Source: Rhodopirellula sp. P2 (GTDB lineage Bacteria > Planctomycetota > Planctomycetia > Pirellulales > Pirellulaceae). Taken from it: 64,000 nt of DNA. This document shows positions 47,279 through 56,114 of this stretch, piece by piece (the stretch's first letter is position 1; each line of letters opens with the position of its first letter). The notes under the pieces were generated by a model, which saw only the letters and a list, made by a program, of their open reading frames with translations, had not been told where the DNA came from and ran no database searches. Position numbers and translations under genes: made by a program. The stretch lies in the NCBI RefSeq assembly GCF_028768465.1, contig NZ_CP118225.1, forward strand, positions 3,329,001 to 3,393,000, in the 5' to 3' direction.

Positions 47279-49770
47279 ACCGGTCCTTCCATCGATTGAC
47301 TGTTCACTCATTGGGGCTGGCTGCGATTGCAATCGCGGTGGTCTCGGTCAGTTCGGTCTCCGCCGCTTCTCCCGAAGCGATCAAGACAAAGCCAGGTGAA
47401 TTGCCCAAGGTTGATCTGGCGGTCTATCCGCCTGAAATCTCGTTGACCACGGCTGGTGATTTTCAGTCCTTCGTCGCGGTCATGCGTCGCGAAGATGGAG
47501 TGACGGAAGACATCACCGACAAAGTGCGTTGGACGTTGGGGGATGACAAACTCGCGAAGATCGACGGGCATCTGCTGCGTCCGCTTGCCGATGGCGAAAC
47601 CATCTTGAGTGGACGTTTCAGCGGCACCAGCGTTGACATCCAGGTCAAGGTTGCTCAAGCGGCCACCCAGTCGCCCGTGAGTTTCATCAAAGACGTGATG
47701 CCAACTTTGACACGTTCCGGTTGCAACACCGGTTCGTGCCACGGGGCTGCCCGTGGGAAAGACGGTTTCAACCTCAGTCTGTTTGGGTTTGATCCCAACG
47801 GTGACTACCAACGAATCACACGCGAGATTGGCGTCCGTCGAATCAACTTGGCAGTGCCTTCGGAAAGTCTGCTGTTGAAGAAGTCAGTCGGCTCGGTCCC
47901 GCACACAGGCGGGAAGTTGTTCGACGTTGACTCGGACTATTACGAGACGCTTCACCGTTGGTTGAAAGCGGGCGCACCCAGTGATCCCGCCGATGCGTTG
48001 CCACCCGCTGTCACCTCCGTTTCGATTTATCCTCCACAAGCGGTTCTGGAAGGAACGGGAGCGACTCAGCGTTTCGTCGCAGTTGCCACTTACGCCGACG
48101 GCAACACTCGTGATCTGAGTCGGTTGGCAACTTTTTCAACCAACGATGCCTCGGTGGCTGCGATGGACCAGAACGGTTTGGCGACCGCTGGTGCCAGGGG
48201 CGAAGCCTTTGTGATGGCTCGTTTCGACACGCACACTGTCGGGTCGCAGATCCTGACTCTGCCAACTGATTTGCAATACACGGTGCCGGAACCTCAGCCA
48301 AGCAGCTACGTGGATGAGTTAGTCGACAAAAAGCTGCAGCAATTGCGGTTGGTGCCGAGTGGTCAATGCACGGACGCGGAATTCATTCGACGTGCAACGA
48401 TCGATATCACCGGCTTGTTGCCGACCGAAGAAGAACTGAACTTGTTTGTCAACGATGTGGCTCCGGACAAACGGGAGGCGTTGATTGATCGCCTGTTGGA
48501 ACGAAAAGAGTTCAGCGAAATTTGGGCGATGAAATTTGCTCAGTTGCTGATGATCAAGAGCACCAACCAGGTCAGCAAGAAATCAGCAATGCTGTATGCG
48601 AGTTGGTTGACCGATCAATTTGCTCGCAATGTGCCAGTCAATGAGATGGTTCACGATCTGCTCACCAGCACCGGTGGAACGTTTGGGGAACCTGCGACGA
48701 ACTTTTACGAGATCGAACGCGACACACTGAAGACTGCCGAAAATGTGGCTCAGGTCTTCATGGGGATTCGCACTCAGTGTGCCCAGTGTCACAACCATCC
48801 GTTCGATCGTTGGACCATGGACGATTACTACGGGTTCACCGCTTTCTTTAGCCAAGTGGGGCGAAAGCAGGCCGAGGATTACCGTGAACGGATCGTTTTC
48901 AACCAGTTCAGCGGCGAAACCAAGCATCCGGTGACAAAGCAAAACGTGGCTCCGAAATTCCTGGGCGGCGACGCGCCGGAAACGAAGGGGAAAGACCGTC
49001 GCGAAGTCTTGGCCGATTGGTTGGTCGCTGGCGACAACCCGTTCTTCTCGACCAGCATTGCCAACCGAGTGTGGGCCCACTTCATGGGATCAGGCTTGGT
49101 GGATCCGGTCGATGACATTCGCGTTAGCAACCCGCCCAGCAACCCTGAGTTGTTCGACGAGTTGGGTGAGAAATTGGTCGAGTACAACTACGATTTTCGC
49201 AAACTGGTGCGGGACATTTGCACCAGCCGCGCTTATGGACGCAGTACAAAAACGAACGAGTCCAACGGTCACGATTCGCGAAACTACGCCCACGCAACGA
49301 TTCGCCGTGTGCCCGCGGAAAGCCTGTTGGATTGCATCTGTCAGGTGACCGAAAGCCCTGAGAAGTTCAGCGGTTTGCCACTGGGAAGTCGCGCGGTGCA
49401 AATCTCCGATGGTGCCACGTCGAACTACTTCTTGACGACCTTTGGCCGTTCGGCTCGAGCAACCGTGTGTGATTGCGAAGCCACGACCGATCCATCGTTG
49501 TCGCAGGCATTGCACCTGCTCAACGGCAGTTCCGTGCACAACAAAATTGTGGGGGGGGGATTGATCAAACGTTGGATGAACGATGAGAAGCTGGAGCCCA
49601 TTGCGGTCCTCGATCGCATTTATCGCCGAGCTCTCAGTCGTGAACCATCGCCCGAGGAACGCGAATCGGTCAAGACGCTGCTCGCTGAAGAAGGGGCGAA
49701 CCCTCAGGCGGTCATGGAAGACGTTTTTTGGGCGGTCCTGAACGGCCGCGAGTTCGTTTTCAACCACTGA
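47275..49770 (+). CDS. PSCyt1-like/DUF1549/DUF1553 planctomycete protein
   Basis: An 831-residue exported protein with signal HSLGLAAIAIAVVSVSSVSAA. An Ig-like (Big_2-type) segment is followed by a cytochrome-like motif GCNTGSCHGAARGKDGF (CxxxCH rather than CxxCH). A second Big_2-like segment precedes DUF1549 (ADFIRRATIDITGLLPTEEE in variant form, QCAQCHNHPFDRWTMDDYYG, a true CxxCH) and DUF1553 (NPFFSTSIANRVWAHFMGSGLVDPVDDIR, SRAYGRSTKTN). Such proteins pair with DUF1501 genes throughout planctomycetes. The function may be oxidative polysaccharide processing, which is unproven. It is the third gene of the operon. Confidence 0.92.
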   Translation: MNRSFHRLTVHSLGLAAIAIAVVSVSSVSAASPEAIKTKPGELPKVDLAVYPPEISLTTAGDFQSFVAVMRREDGVTEDITDKVRWTLGDDKLAKIDGHLLRPLADGETILSGRFSGTSVDIQVKVAQAATQSPVSFIKDVMPTLTRSGCNTGSCHGAARGKDGFNLSLFGFDPNGDYQRITREIGVRRINLAVPSESLLLKKSVGSVPHTGGKLFDVDSDYYETLHRWLKAGAPSDPADALPPAVTSVSIYPPQAVLEGTGATQRFVAVATYADGNTRDLSRLATFSTNDASVAAMDQNGLATAGARGEAFVMARFDTHTVGSQILTLPTDLQYTVPEPQPSSYVDELVDKKLQQLRLVPSGQCTDAEFIRRATIDITGLLPTEEELNLFVNDVAPDKREALIDRLLERKEFSEIWAMKFAQLLMIKSTNQVSKKSAMLYASWLTDQFARNVPVNEMVHDLLTSTGGTFGEPATNFYEIERDTLKTAENVAQVFMGIRTQCAQCHNHPFDRWTMDDYYGFTAFFSQVGRKQAEDYRERIVFNQFSGETKHPVTKQNVAPKFLGGDAPETKGKDRREVLADWLVAGDNPFFSTSIANRVWAHFMGSGLVDPVDDIRVSNPPSNPELFDELGEKLVEYNYDFRKLVRDICTSRAYGRSTKTNESNGHDSRNYAHATIRRVPAESLLDCICQVTESPEKFSGLPLGSRAVQISDGATSNYFLTTFGRSARATVCDCEATTDPSLSQALHLLNGSSVHNKIVGGGLIKRWMNDEKLEPIAVLDRIYRRALSREPSPEERESVKTLLAEEGANPQAVMEDVFWAVLNGREFVFNH

Positions 49771-49800
49771 TCCCGCTTTCATTCACTCTCAGTCAATCTC

Positions 49801-51852
49801 ATGATGTTGCATCTTCCAATGAAGCGAACGCGTTCAACACGGTTCAGAAACGTGGCCTTGTCGCTGGCAAGTGTTCTGTGGGTTGGTTCGTCTGCTGGCG
49901 TGTTCGCTGCAGATGCCAAGTCAACTGATGAACCAGCGAAGGTGACTTTCGAAGACCATGTCAAACCGATCCTTCGTCAGCACTGTTTGAACTGTCACAG
50001 CCAAAGCGATAAACGCGGTGGTTTGGCGATGGATTCTTATGGTGCGATGATGGAAGGCGGCGGCAGCGGCGAGATTGTCTATGACGATGGTGATGCCGAA
50101 ACCAGCCGGCTTTGGCAATTGGTCAATCACGATGACACCCCGGTGATGCCTCCTAGCCAACCGAAGCTTCCGGCAGAGCAGTTGCAGGTGATCCGGTCAT
50201 GGATCGAAGGCGGCATTTTGGAGAATTCGGGCTCCAAGGCGAAAGCAAAGAAGAAGAACGCGTTGGCGTTTGTGGCCTCCACGAGCGGACGTCCGGAAGG
50301 TCCTCCGCCCATGCCAGAGACTTTGCCGCAGCGGGTTCCCGTGGTCACGCAGCGGGCCGCAGCGACCACTGCGATTGGCGCCAGCCCTTGGGCACCCTTG
50401 GTTGCGCTCGCCGGTCAAAAGCAGATTTCGCTGTATCACACGGAGACGGCTGAGTTGTTGGGGGTGCTTCCTTTCGAGGAAGGCATTCCACAATCGATTC
50501 GGTTCAGTCGCGATGGTCAATATTTGATCGCGGGTGGTGGAGAGCACAGCGTTCAAGGAATCGCAGCTGTCTACAGCATCAAAACCGGCGAACGTGTTGC
50601 TCAAGTGGGCGATGAATTGGACACCGTGTTTGATGCCGATGTAAACGACACCATGACCCGAATCGCATTGGGTGGTCCGCAGCGAATGTTGCGGATCTAC
50701 GACGCGACCGATGGCACCCAGTTGTTTGACATCAAGAAACACACCGATTGGATTTACTCGGTTGCCTACAGTCCTGACGGCGTCTTGATCGCATCGGGTG
50801 ACCGCAGCGGCGGGCTGGTTGTCTGGGAAGCCGACACGGGCAGGCAGTATCTCGATCTGGCAGGGCACAAAGGTGCCATTCGCGCGATCGCTTGGCGGGA
50901 TGATTCCAACGTCTTGGCCAGTGCCAGCGAAGACGGCACGGTCAAGTTGTGGGACATGAATTCAGGAAAAGCCATTCGCTCCATCAATGCGGGAAGCGGC
51001 GGGGTGACGGCCGTTCAGTTCGACCACAAGGGGCAACTCGTCACTGCCAGCAAAGATCGCAAGGTGCGTCTGTGGGATGCCAGTGGCAAACAAATCACGG
51101 AAACGCCCGCCACCTCGGAAGCCGTTTTAGAAGTTGCGATCACGCATGACAGCTCGAAGATGATCTACGGTGATTGGACGGGAGTGGTCCGGATGTCGGC
51201 GGTCGCGGACCCGAAGCAGATTCAAGAGTTGGCGGCCAATCCACCCCCGGCAAAAGATCGCATCGGCGCCGTCGAGCAGACTTTGGCTTCGATCCAAGTC
51301 AAGTTGACACCGTTGCAAGCGAAGCGGGATGCGATGGCGACAGCTTTGCAAACTGCTCAAAAAGCGTTGGTTGAGATGGACGCCAAGATCAAGCAACAGA
51401 ATGAAGCGATCGCCAAGAGCCAAGCCGCGATCGCCCAGAAGAAGGCCCAGCGAGAGCAGGCGATCTCAGGGTTGCCCGCGTTGGTTTCCAAGTCGCGTGA
51501 CGCACACGATTCGGTCATCGCATCACGGGTGGGGTTGGGGGACGCACCGGACGACGCCGCGTTGGTCCAAGCGGCTGATTTGGAAGCGTCGCTCGCCGCA
51601 CAGCTCACCGAGATTGCTCAGCAGCGTCGATTGGTGGTGCAAACCAAGAAGGACGAAGCGGCGCTGGCGGAGACTCTGAGATCTCAGCAAGGCGAACTGG
51701 CTGGGATGCAGGTGAAGCGAGCGGAGACGGAGAAGACGGTTCAGGCCGCCCGAGTTTCTGCAGAGCAGGCGGAGCAGTCCTATGCGGCGGTGGCCGGCGA
51801 GCTCAGCGAAGTTGAAAAGAAGAGGCAGTTGTTGGCCGAAGCGATTCAGTGA
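49801..51852 (+). CDS. Cytochrome (PSCyt1)-WD40-coiled-coil fusion protein
   Basis: A 683-residue exported protein. Signal VALSLASVLWVGSSAGVFAAD is followed by a haem-binding domain with ILRQHCLNCHSQSDKRGGLAMDSY (CxxCH), ending IRSWIEGGILENSG. From about 190 to 480 there are WD40 repeats (DWIYSVAYSPDGVLIASGDRSGGLVVWEADTG, NVLASASEDGTVKLWDM). From about 490 to the end lies a long Ala/Gln/Lys-rich coiled coil. ATG 49819 is an alternative start. The stop overlaps the GTG of birA. Together with the three preceding genes it forms a planctomycete envelope redox/binding cluster. Confidence 0.9.
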   Translation: MMLHLPMKRTRSTRFRNVALSLASVLWVGSSAGVFAADAKSTDEPAKVTFEDHVKPILRQHCLNCHSQSDKRGGLAMDSYGAMMEGGGSGEIVYDDGDAETSRLWQLVNHDDTPVMPPSQPKLPAEQLQVIRSWIEGGILENSGSKAKAKKKNALAFVASTSGRPEGPPPMPETLPQRVPVVTQRAAATTAIGASPWAPLVALAGQKQISLYHTETAELLGVLPFEEGIPQSIRFSRDGQYLIAGGGEHSVQGIAAVYSIKTGERVAQVGDELDTVFDADVNDTMTRIALGGPQRMLRIYDATDGTQLFDIKKHTDWIYSVAYSPDGVLIASGDRSGGLVVWEADTGRQYLDLAGHKGAIRAIAWRDDSNVLASASEDGTVKLWDMNSGKAIRSINAGSGGVTAVQFDHKGQLVTASKDRKVRLWDASGKQITETPATSEAVLEVAITHDSSKMIYGDWTGVVRMSAVADPKQIQELAANPPPAKDRIGAVEQTLASIQVKLTPLQAKRDAMATALQTAQKALVEMDAKIKQQNEAIAKSQAAIAQKKAQREQAISGLPALVSKSRDAHDSVIASRVGLGDAPDDAALVQAADLEASLAAQLTEIAQQRRLVVQTKKDEAALAETLRSQQGELAGMQVKRAETEKTVQAARVSAEQAEQSYAAVAGELSEVEKKRQLLAEAIQ

Positions 51853-52631
51853 TTTCGTCGATCGTTCGTTTGCCAACCGTTGATTCGACGAACTCGTGGG
51901 CCTTGAATTGGCTGCGAGGGGCGAACGAGTTGCTGCTTCAGGAAGAGCTGCCCAAGCTCGTGGTCGCTGATCAGCAGACCGCCGGGCGTGGTCGCCATGG
52001 GAAGTCATGGTTCGCTGCAGAAGATGGGTTGGCGTGCACGCTGATTGCAAAGGCCTCGCCCAATTTGTTGTCTCTCGCGGTTGGCGTCGCATTGGCCGAA
52101 GCGATCGAGATGGTGGCTGGCCCAACGTCGGTTCAGTTGAAGTGGCCCAACGACGCCTGGATGAACGAACGCAAGGTCGCTGGGATTTTGATTGAGCGAC
52201 ATGGCGATCCGGCTGGCGATGACGAGTCCTGGTTTGCGATCGGCATCGGCTGCAATTTGCGGCAGCACCCCACGTTGGATCAAGTCGAAGAAGGAGCGGT
52301 GTTGCCCACTTCGATTGCGGAGGCGACCGGCCGATTGATCTCCAAGGATCAGTTGTTGGATACCCTTGGGCCTCATCTGGTGGAGGTCATCGAGGACGCG
52401 AAGCGTCAGCCGCAGGATCTGTTGCAACGCTTTGAAGACCGCAATGCACTGCGTGGCACAACCGTTGCATGCCGTATTGGCGGCAAATTCGTCCAAGGTG
52501 TTTGCGAAGGTTTGCAGGCGGATGGCAGCCTTTTGCTGCGGACAGTTGACGGGTTGTTGGCTTGCAACAGCGGCGATGTCCAGCGATTGCGGCCTCAGGA
52601 CTCGATTTCGAGCCGCAAATCGGGGCGATAA
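51849..52631 (+). CDS. birA: Biotin-[acetyl-CoA-carboxylase] ligase
   Basis: A 260-residue biotin protein ligase, which activates biotin as biotinyl-AMP and attaches it to carboxylase carrier proteins. Motifs are STNSWALNW, QTAGRGRHGKSWF (the biotinyl-AMP loop), LKWPNDAWMNERKVAGILIE and the C-terminal beta-domain (VACRIGGKFVQGVCEGLQADGSLLL). It lacks the N-terminal HTH of bifunctional BirA, so it should not act as a repressor. The GTG start overlaps the preceding stop (GTGA), linking a housekeeping enzyme to the envelope operon. Confidence 0.93.
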   Translation: MISSIVRLPTVDSTNSWALNWLRGANELLLQEELPKLVVADQQTAGRGRHGKSWFAAEDGLACTLIAKASPNLLSLAVGVALAEAIEMVAGPTSVQLKWPNDAWMNERKVAGILIERHGDPAGDDESWFAIGIGCNLRQHPTLDQVEEGAVLPTSIAEATGRLISKDQLLDTLGPHLVEVIEDAKRQPQDLLQRFEDRNALRGTTVACRIGGKFVQGVCEGLQADGSLLLRTVDGLLACNSGDVQRLRPQDSISSRKSGR

Positions 52632-52788
52632 GAAGATTCGGGGGACCTTTTCGGTCGATTTCCGTCCACTACCTGATTTCTGACCTAGGTTTCAGTGGAG
52701 ATGATCACGACTCTCGGATCATTTCTCGGGTTCTGTCCGTGAGGACATCCGTCTTCAAATTCTGCCTATACAGACCAAGTCTTTTGAA

Positions 52789-53121
52789 ATGAAACGTACA
52801 AAGAAATCTGGCTTCTCGTTGTTGGAAGTGATCGCTGCTGTTGTGATTCTCGCCGTTGTTGCGGCTGCTACGGTTGCCACCGTTGCTCCCATGCGTGCGA
52901 AGAGCGAAGACAAGTTAGCTGAACAAGACATCGCTTCCCTCAACGCGATGGCACAAACTTACTACCTCGAAATTGGTTCGTACCCTCGTAACATCGCTTA
53001 CTTGGTTCGCGAAAACTATATTAAATCCGACGACACAGCTTCGCGTGCTCGTTACAACAAGTTGCGTCAGTATCCTTACGACGCCGCAACTGGAACGTTC
53101 AGCAAGCCTGTGACGAACTAG
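52789..53121 (+). CDS. Major pseudopilin-like protein (GspG type)
   Basis: A 110-residue prepilin. A short basic leader (MKRTKKSG) is followed by FSLLEVIAAVVILAVVAAATVATVAP, with cleavage expected after Gly8 and Glu at position 5 of the mature chain. The soluble part is small: an Asp/Glu-containing helix and TYYLEIGSYPRNIAYLV, as in GspG. It is the first of five genes with pilin-type N termini arranged as in a type II secretion pseudopilin operon. There is no strong ribosome-binding site in front of the ATG. Confidence 0.88.
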   Translation: MKRTKKSGFSLLEVIAAVVILAVVAAATVATVAPMRAKSEDKLAEQDIASLNAMAQTYYLEIGSYPRNIAYLVRENYIKSDDTASRARYNKLRQYPYDAATGTFSKPVTN

Positions 53122-53128
53122 TTCCGTC

Positions 53129-53686
53129 ATGGTTCATTCCCCACCTCGCTTTTGTCCATCGTCCACGCGGCGGGACGTTCGACGTCGTGCTGCCGTGACT
53201 TTGGTCGAAGCGTTGTTGGTGCTGATGGTCTTGAGTGCTTCGATGCTGGCGGCACCACGTGTTGGCCAGTTGTTCTCGCAGCGTACGACGGTGCGTCAGG
53301 ACTCCGATGTCGTGTTGCGTTCTCTGCGACTCGCTCGAGAGACCGCTTTGACGCGTCGATGTTCCGTGACGGTTCGATGGAAATCGGTGCGAAATGCAGA
53401 CGGTGAGAATCGAACCGTGGTCGACATGGTGGCCGCACCAGGAATCTACAGTGACGGGGCGGACGCTTTCGGCGCCGCTGCTTCACCGGGGGCATCCACT
53501 TGGATGACGGACCCCATCGAATTGCATCCGAATGTCAGTGTTCGGGCGAATGCATCCAGCATCGTTTTTGACCCGACTGGAATCGCAAATCGTGATTTGG
53601 AACTGAAGGTTTATCGGGACTCCGAATCCATCGACGTCTTTGTCCAGGCGGCGTCCGGAAACATTTATCAAAATGCATCACCATGA
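53129..53686 (+). CDS. Minor pseudopilin (GspH-like)
   Basis: A 185-residue protein with a basic leader (RRDVRRRAA) followed by VTLVEALLVLMVLSASMLAAP, Glu at position 5 after a predicted cleavage at Ala. The soluble domain contains RLARETALTRRCSVTVRWKS and ELKVYRDSESIDVFV, a beta-rich pattern like GspH/FimT. It lies seven bases after the GspG-like gene and overlaps the next one by four bases (ATGA). Identity rests on the N-terminal pattern and gene order. Confidence 0.8.
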   Translation: MVHSPPRFCPSSTRRDVRRRAAVTLVEALLVLMVLSASMLAAPRVGQLFSQRTTVRQDSDVVLRSLRLARETALTRRCSVTVRWKSVRNADGENRTVVDMVAAPGIYSDGADAFGAAASPGASTWMTDPIELHPNVSVRANASSIVFDPTGIANRDLELKVYRDSESIDVFVQAASGNIYQNASP

Positions 53687-54132
53687 GCGGCTTGAATTCT
53701 TCGCTGACGACGCCAACTCGAATCCGTTGGAAAACGTTTCGATGTGGAGCGACGTTGATCGATGTTGCCGTGGGTGCCGCTTTGCTCTCGTTGGTTCTGA
53801 TCCCGGCGTTGAGCTTGATGGGACAGTCCAGTCAATTGCTGCAGCGAATGGATCGGCAGGACCAGTTGTTGTTCGAGGCTGAGCGTTTGGTTGAACAAAC
53901 CAAGGTTGAGCTTTGTGACCCCGCTCAATTTGCCAGCACGCGAGGCACCCGGGAGGCAATCGTGGCGGGCAATGAAACCAGATCGATGCGATCGCAGGTT
54001 TCGGTTCAGGATTCCTTGGTGCCAAATTTGGTCACGCTCAATGTGGTGGTTTGGGAAGATGGAAACAACAATGGTTCCCTCGACACCGGCGAACTGAGCC
54101 AGTCATTGCGGACCCAGTGGAGCCAACCATGA
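53683..54132 (+). CDS. Minor pseudopilin (GspI-like)
   Basis: A 149-residue protein with a basic leader (RIRWKTFRCG) and the hydrophobic segment ATLIDVAVGAALLSLVLIPALSLM, where position 5 is Asp rather than Glu. The region after it (QLLQRMDRQDQLLFEAERLVEQTKVEL) is helical as in GspI. The start overlaps the GspH-like gene and the stop overlaps the GspJ-like gene, each as ATGA. Gene order supports GspI, but the short soluble part alone would not identify it. Confidence 0.75.
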   Translation: MSGLNSSLTTPTRIRWKTFRCGATLIDVAVGAALLSLVLIPALSLMGQSSQLLQRMDRQDQLLFEAERLVEQTKVELCDPAQFASTRGTREAIVAGNETRSMRSQVSVQDSLVPNLVTLNVVVWEDGNNNGSLDTGELSQSLRTQWSQP

Positions 54133-54689
54133 AGATGCACTGCACTTGTTCTTTCCCCAAAATGTGTTCGTCCCGAACGGGCGTGAGCCTGATCGAAACG
54201 ATCGCCTGTGTCGTGATTGTCGGGACCCTGGCGACCAGTATGGTTGGCATGATGCGTGGGTCGGCGCGAGTGACTGCGATTTCAATGGGCCATGAGGGCG
54301 TCTCAGCTCAAGGACGCAAGGCGTTGCGTTTTGTGTCGGGACGGTTGAGGGACATTTCCAATTCGGGCCAATCCATCACGTCGGTTCGCTCAAGCGATGT
54401 TGTCGTCAGCGACGGACTGAACACTCGACGGATTCGTTTTGAAGTTCGGCGGGCGCCCGATGGCGTGAACCGTTCCTTGGTGATGGTCGACCCCTTGTTG
54501 GGTGAGACGGTTTGCTTGGAAAGTTCGGTTCGTTCCTTTGCGATGAACGAAATCGTTGTGGATGGTCGACTGGCTGGAATTCAGTTGTCGATGCAATTGC
54601 AAGCGTCGGCCGACCGTGCTGCTGAACTGCGTCCTGACCACCGCACTGCCGAGCTGACCACCGTCCTTTGTTTGTCGCCGCAACTATGA
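54129..54689 (+). CDS. Minor pseudopilin (GspJ-like)
   Basis: A 186-residue protein with leader ending SSRTG and pilin segment VSLIETIACVVIVGTLATSMVGMM (Glu5). The soluble domain has a beta-rich series with IRFEVRRAPDGVNRSLVMVD and IQLSMQLQAS, compatible with GspJ. The ATG shares the sequence ATGA with the preceding stop. Its own stop overlaps the start of the last pseudopilin gene. Confidence 0.75.
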   Translation: MKMHCTCSFPKMCSSRTGVSLIETIACVVIVGTLATSMVGMMRGSARVTAISMGHEGVSAQGRKALRFVSGRLRDISNSGQSITSVRSSDVVVSDGLNTRRIRFEVRRAPDGVNRSLVMVDPLLGETVCLESSVRSFAMNEIVVDGRLAGIQLSMQLQASADRAAELRPDHRTAELTTVLCLSPQL

Positions 54690-55192
54690 ACATTCCCGCG
54701 CATTTCAACCAACCGCCGAAGAGTCGTGTGATTCGAAAGTCGTGCGTCGCTCATGAGCTTCGCCCGGACCTGCGTCGCAGTGGATCGGCGGTCGTTTTGA
54801 GTTTTCTCGCGATGGCAGTTTTGTCACTCGCCGCGATCAGCATTGTCCGATCGCATCGTCGATCGAACGTGCGTTCGGCCAGTGTTCGCCAGCAAGTGGA
54901 AGGTCGCTTGGTGGCCGAAGGGTTGATCCATCGCAATGTTGCGTTGGCACGCGCCAACGGAGCGTTGCCGGTTGCAAGTTTGGATGCTGAGCTCGCCTCC
55001 ACGTCGTTTCCGGATGCGTGGATGGCACCGCCGGTGATTGACGTCGCCAACCAAACGGTGTCGCTGCAGGTGTACATGTACCCGGGCGCGACCGTGCCGG
55101 CCGCCAGTCTGACAACTGCGATCCCGAGCGTCCCGCCGGCTCCCCTGCCTATGGCTCCTGCGCCCGCGGTTGTGCCGCCTTCCGCATTCTGA
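54686..55192 (+). CDS. Short GspK-like pseudopilin
   Basis: A 168-residue protein with a basic leader (ELRPDLRRSG) and hydrophobic segment SAVVLSFLAMAVLSLAAISIVRSHRRSN. Position 5 of the mature chain is Leu instead of Glu, the hallmark of the tip pseudopilin GspK. The canonical GspK has about 300 residues, so most of the soluble domain is missing. The end is Pro/Ala-rich (PSVPPAPLPMAPAPAVVPP). It completes a G-H-I-J-K order. Confidence 0.7.
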   Translation: MNIPAHFNQPPKSRVIRKSCVAHELRPDLRRSGSAVVLSFLAMAVLSLAAISIVRSHRRSNVRSASVRQQVEGRLVAEGLIHRNVALARANGALPVASLDAELASTSFPDAWMAPPVIDVANQTVSLQVYMYPGATVPAASLTTAIPSVPPAPLPMAPAPAVVPPSAF

Positions 55193-55220
55193 GCTCGACG
55201 AGGGATTTTTGAGCGGACCG

Positions 55221-55898
55221 TCAGGACAGGAGGACGCCGTCTTGATTGGCTTGCCAGGTTTGTCGCGTTCGGACATCCATCGCGGTCAAGCACCCACCGC
55301 CGTAGCAGTGGGTGTCCAGGCACACCAAGTGACCGACGTCGAGGATTTGACCTTCGTGGTTGGCAGTGTGACCCACAAAGGCCGTTTTTCCGCTGTGGTG
55401 TGGTTCGGGAACACCTTGTCGCAAGGAGTGCCAGCGAAGCATTTCGACGGTCTGTTCCTCGAGCGGCAGTGCGGGATCGTATGCCGCGTGGGTGAAGAAA
55501 TAATCTTCGTAGACAAAGTAATCGCCCAGTGACTCAAAGAAGACGCGGTGAGCTTCGGGAAGGAAGTCCAGCCCCCCGTCGAATCCGTAGCTGTCGAGCG
55601 TCTCGACCCCGCCGTACCGCAACCAACTGTGATGCGATTCGCTGCCGCGAAGCACATTCAGCATCATTTCCTCGTGATTGCCTTGCAAAGCAACCAGCTG
55701 GGTTTGCTGGCCGCACTGCAGGAGGGTGTCGACCGCCCCTTTGGAGTCAGGGCCGCGGTCAACGACGTCACCCAGGGTGACTAAAATGTCAGTGGGTTGA
55801 GGATTGATCGCAGCCAAAACGGCCTGCAAAGCGGCATTGCAGCCGTGGATGTCTCCGATGGCGATCAGGCGTCCTGATGATTCGTTTGTTTGTTCCAT
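55221..55898 (-). CDS. PP1/PrpE-like serine/threonine phosphatase
   Basis: A 225-residue metallophosphoesterase with the three phosphoprotein phosphatase motifs: GDIHG (about 15-19), GDVVDRG (about 43-49) and GNHE (about 74-77), plus histidines in FFTHAAY and VGHT. It should hydrolyse phosphoserine/threonine or small phosphate esters with two metal ions. It is monocistronic and converges on the pseudopilin operon. Its partner kinase is not nearby. Confidence 0.92.
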   Translation of the reverse strand: MEQTNESSGRLIAIGDIHGCNAALQAVLAAINPQPTDILVTLGDVVDRGPDSKGAVDTLLQCGQQTQLVALQGNHEEMMLNVLRGSESHHSWLRYGGVETLDSYGFDGGLDFLPEAHRVFFESLGDYFVYEDYFFTHAAYDPALPLEEQTVEMLRWHSLRQGVPEPHHSGKTAFVGHTANHEGQILDVGHLVCLDTHCYGGGCLTAMDVRTRQTWQANQDGVLLS

Positions 55899-56114
55899 TC
55901 AATCGGCCTGATCCTCAAGTCAACGACGTTTCGAATTGCACAGGGAAGAATGTGAATCGGACTTTCGATTACAATCAAAGGGTTCAAATCGTCGCAAAAA
56001 ACGTTTGAAAGAGTATCCGGAGCAATCTGGAATCGCAAATCTTCGCCCATGATCGCTGGTTTGCAATCCCCATCGCCCGGCTTTGTGAACGCAAACCTCT
56101 GAAAATCGGATTTC

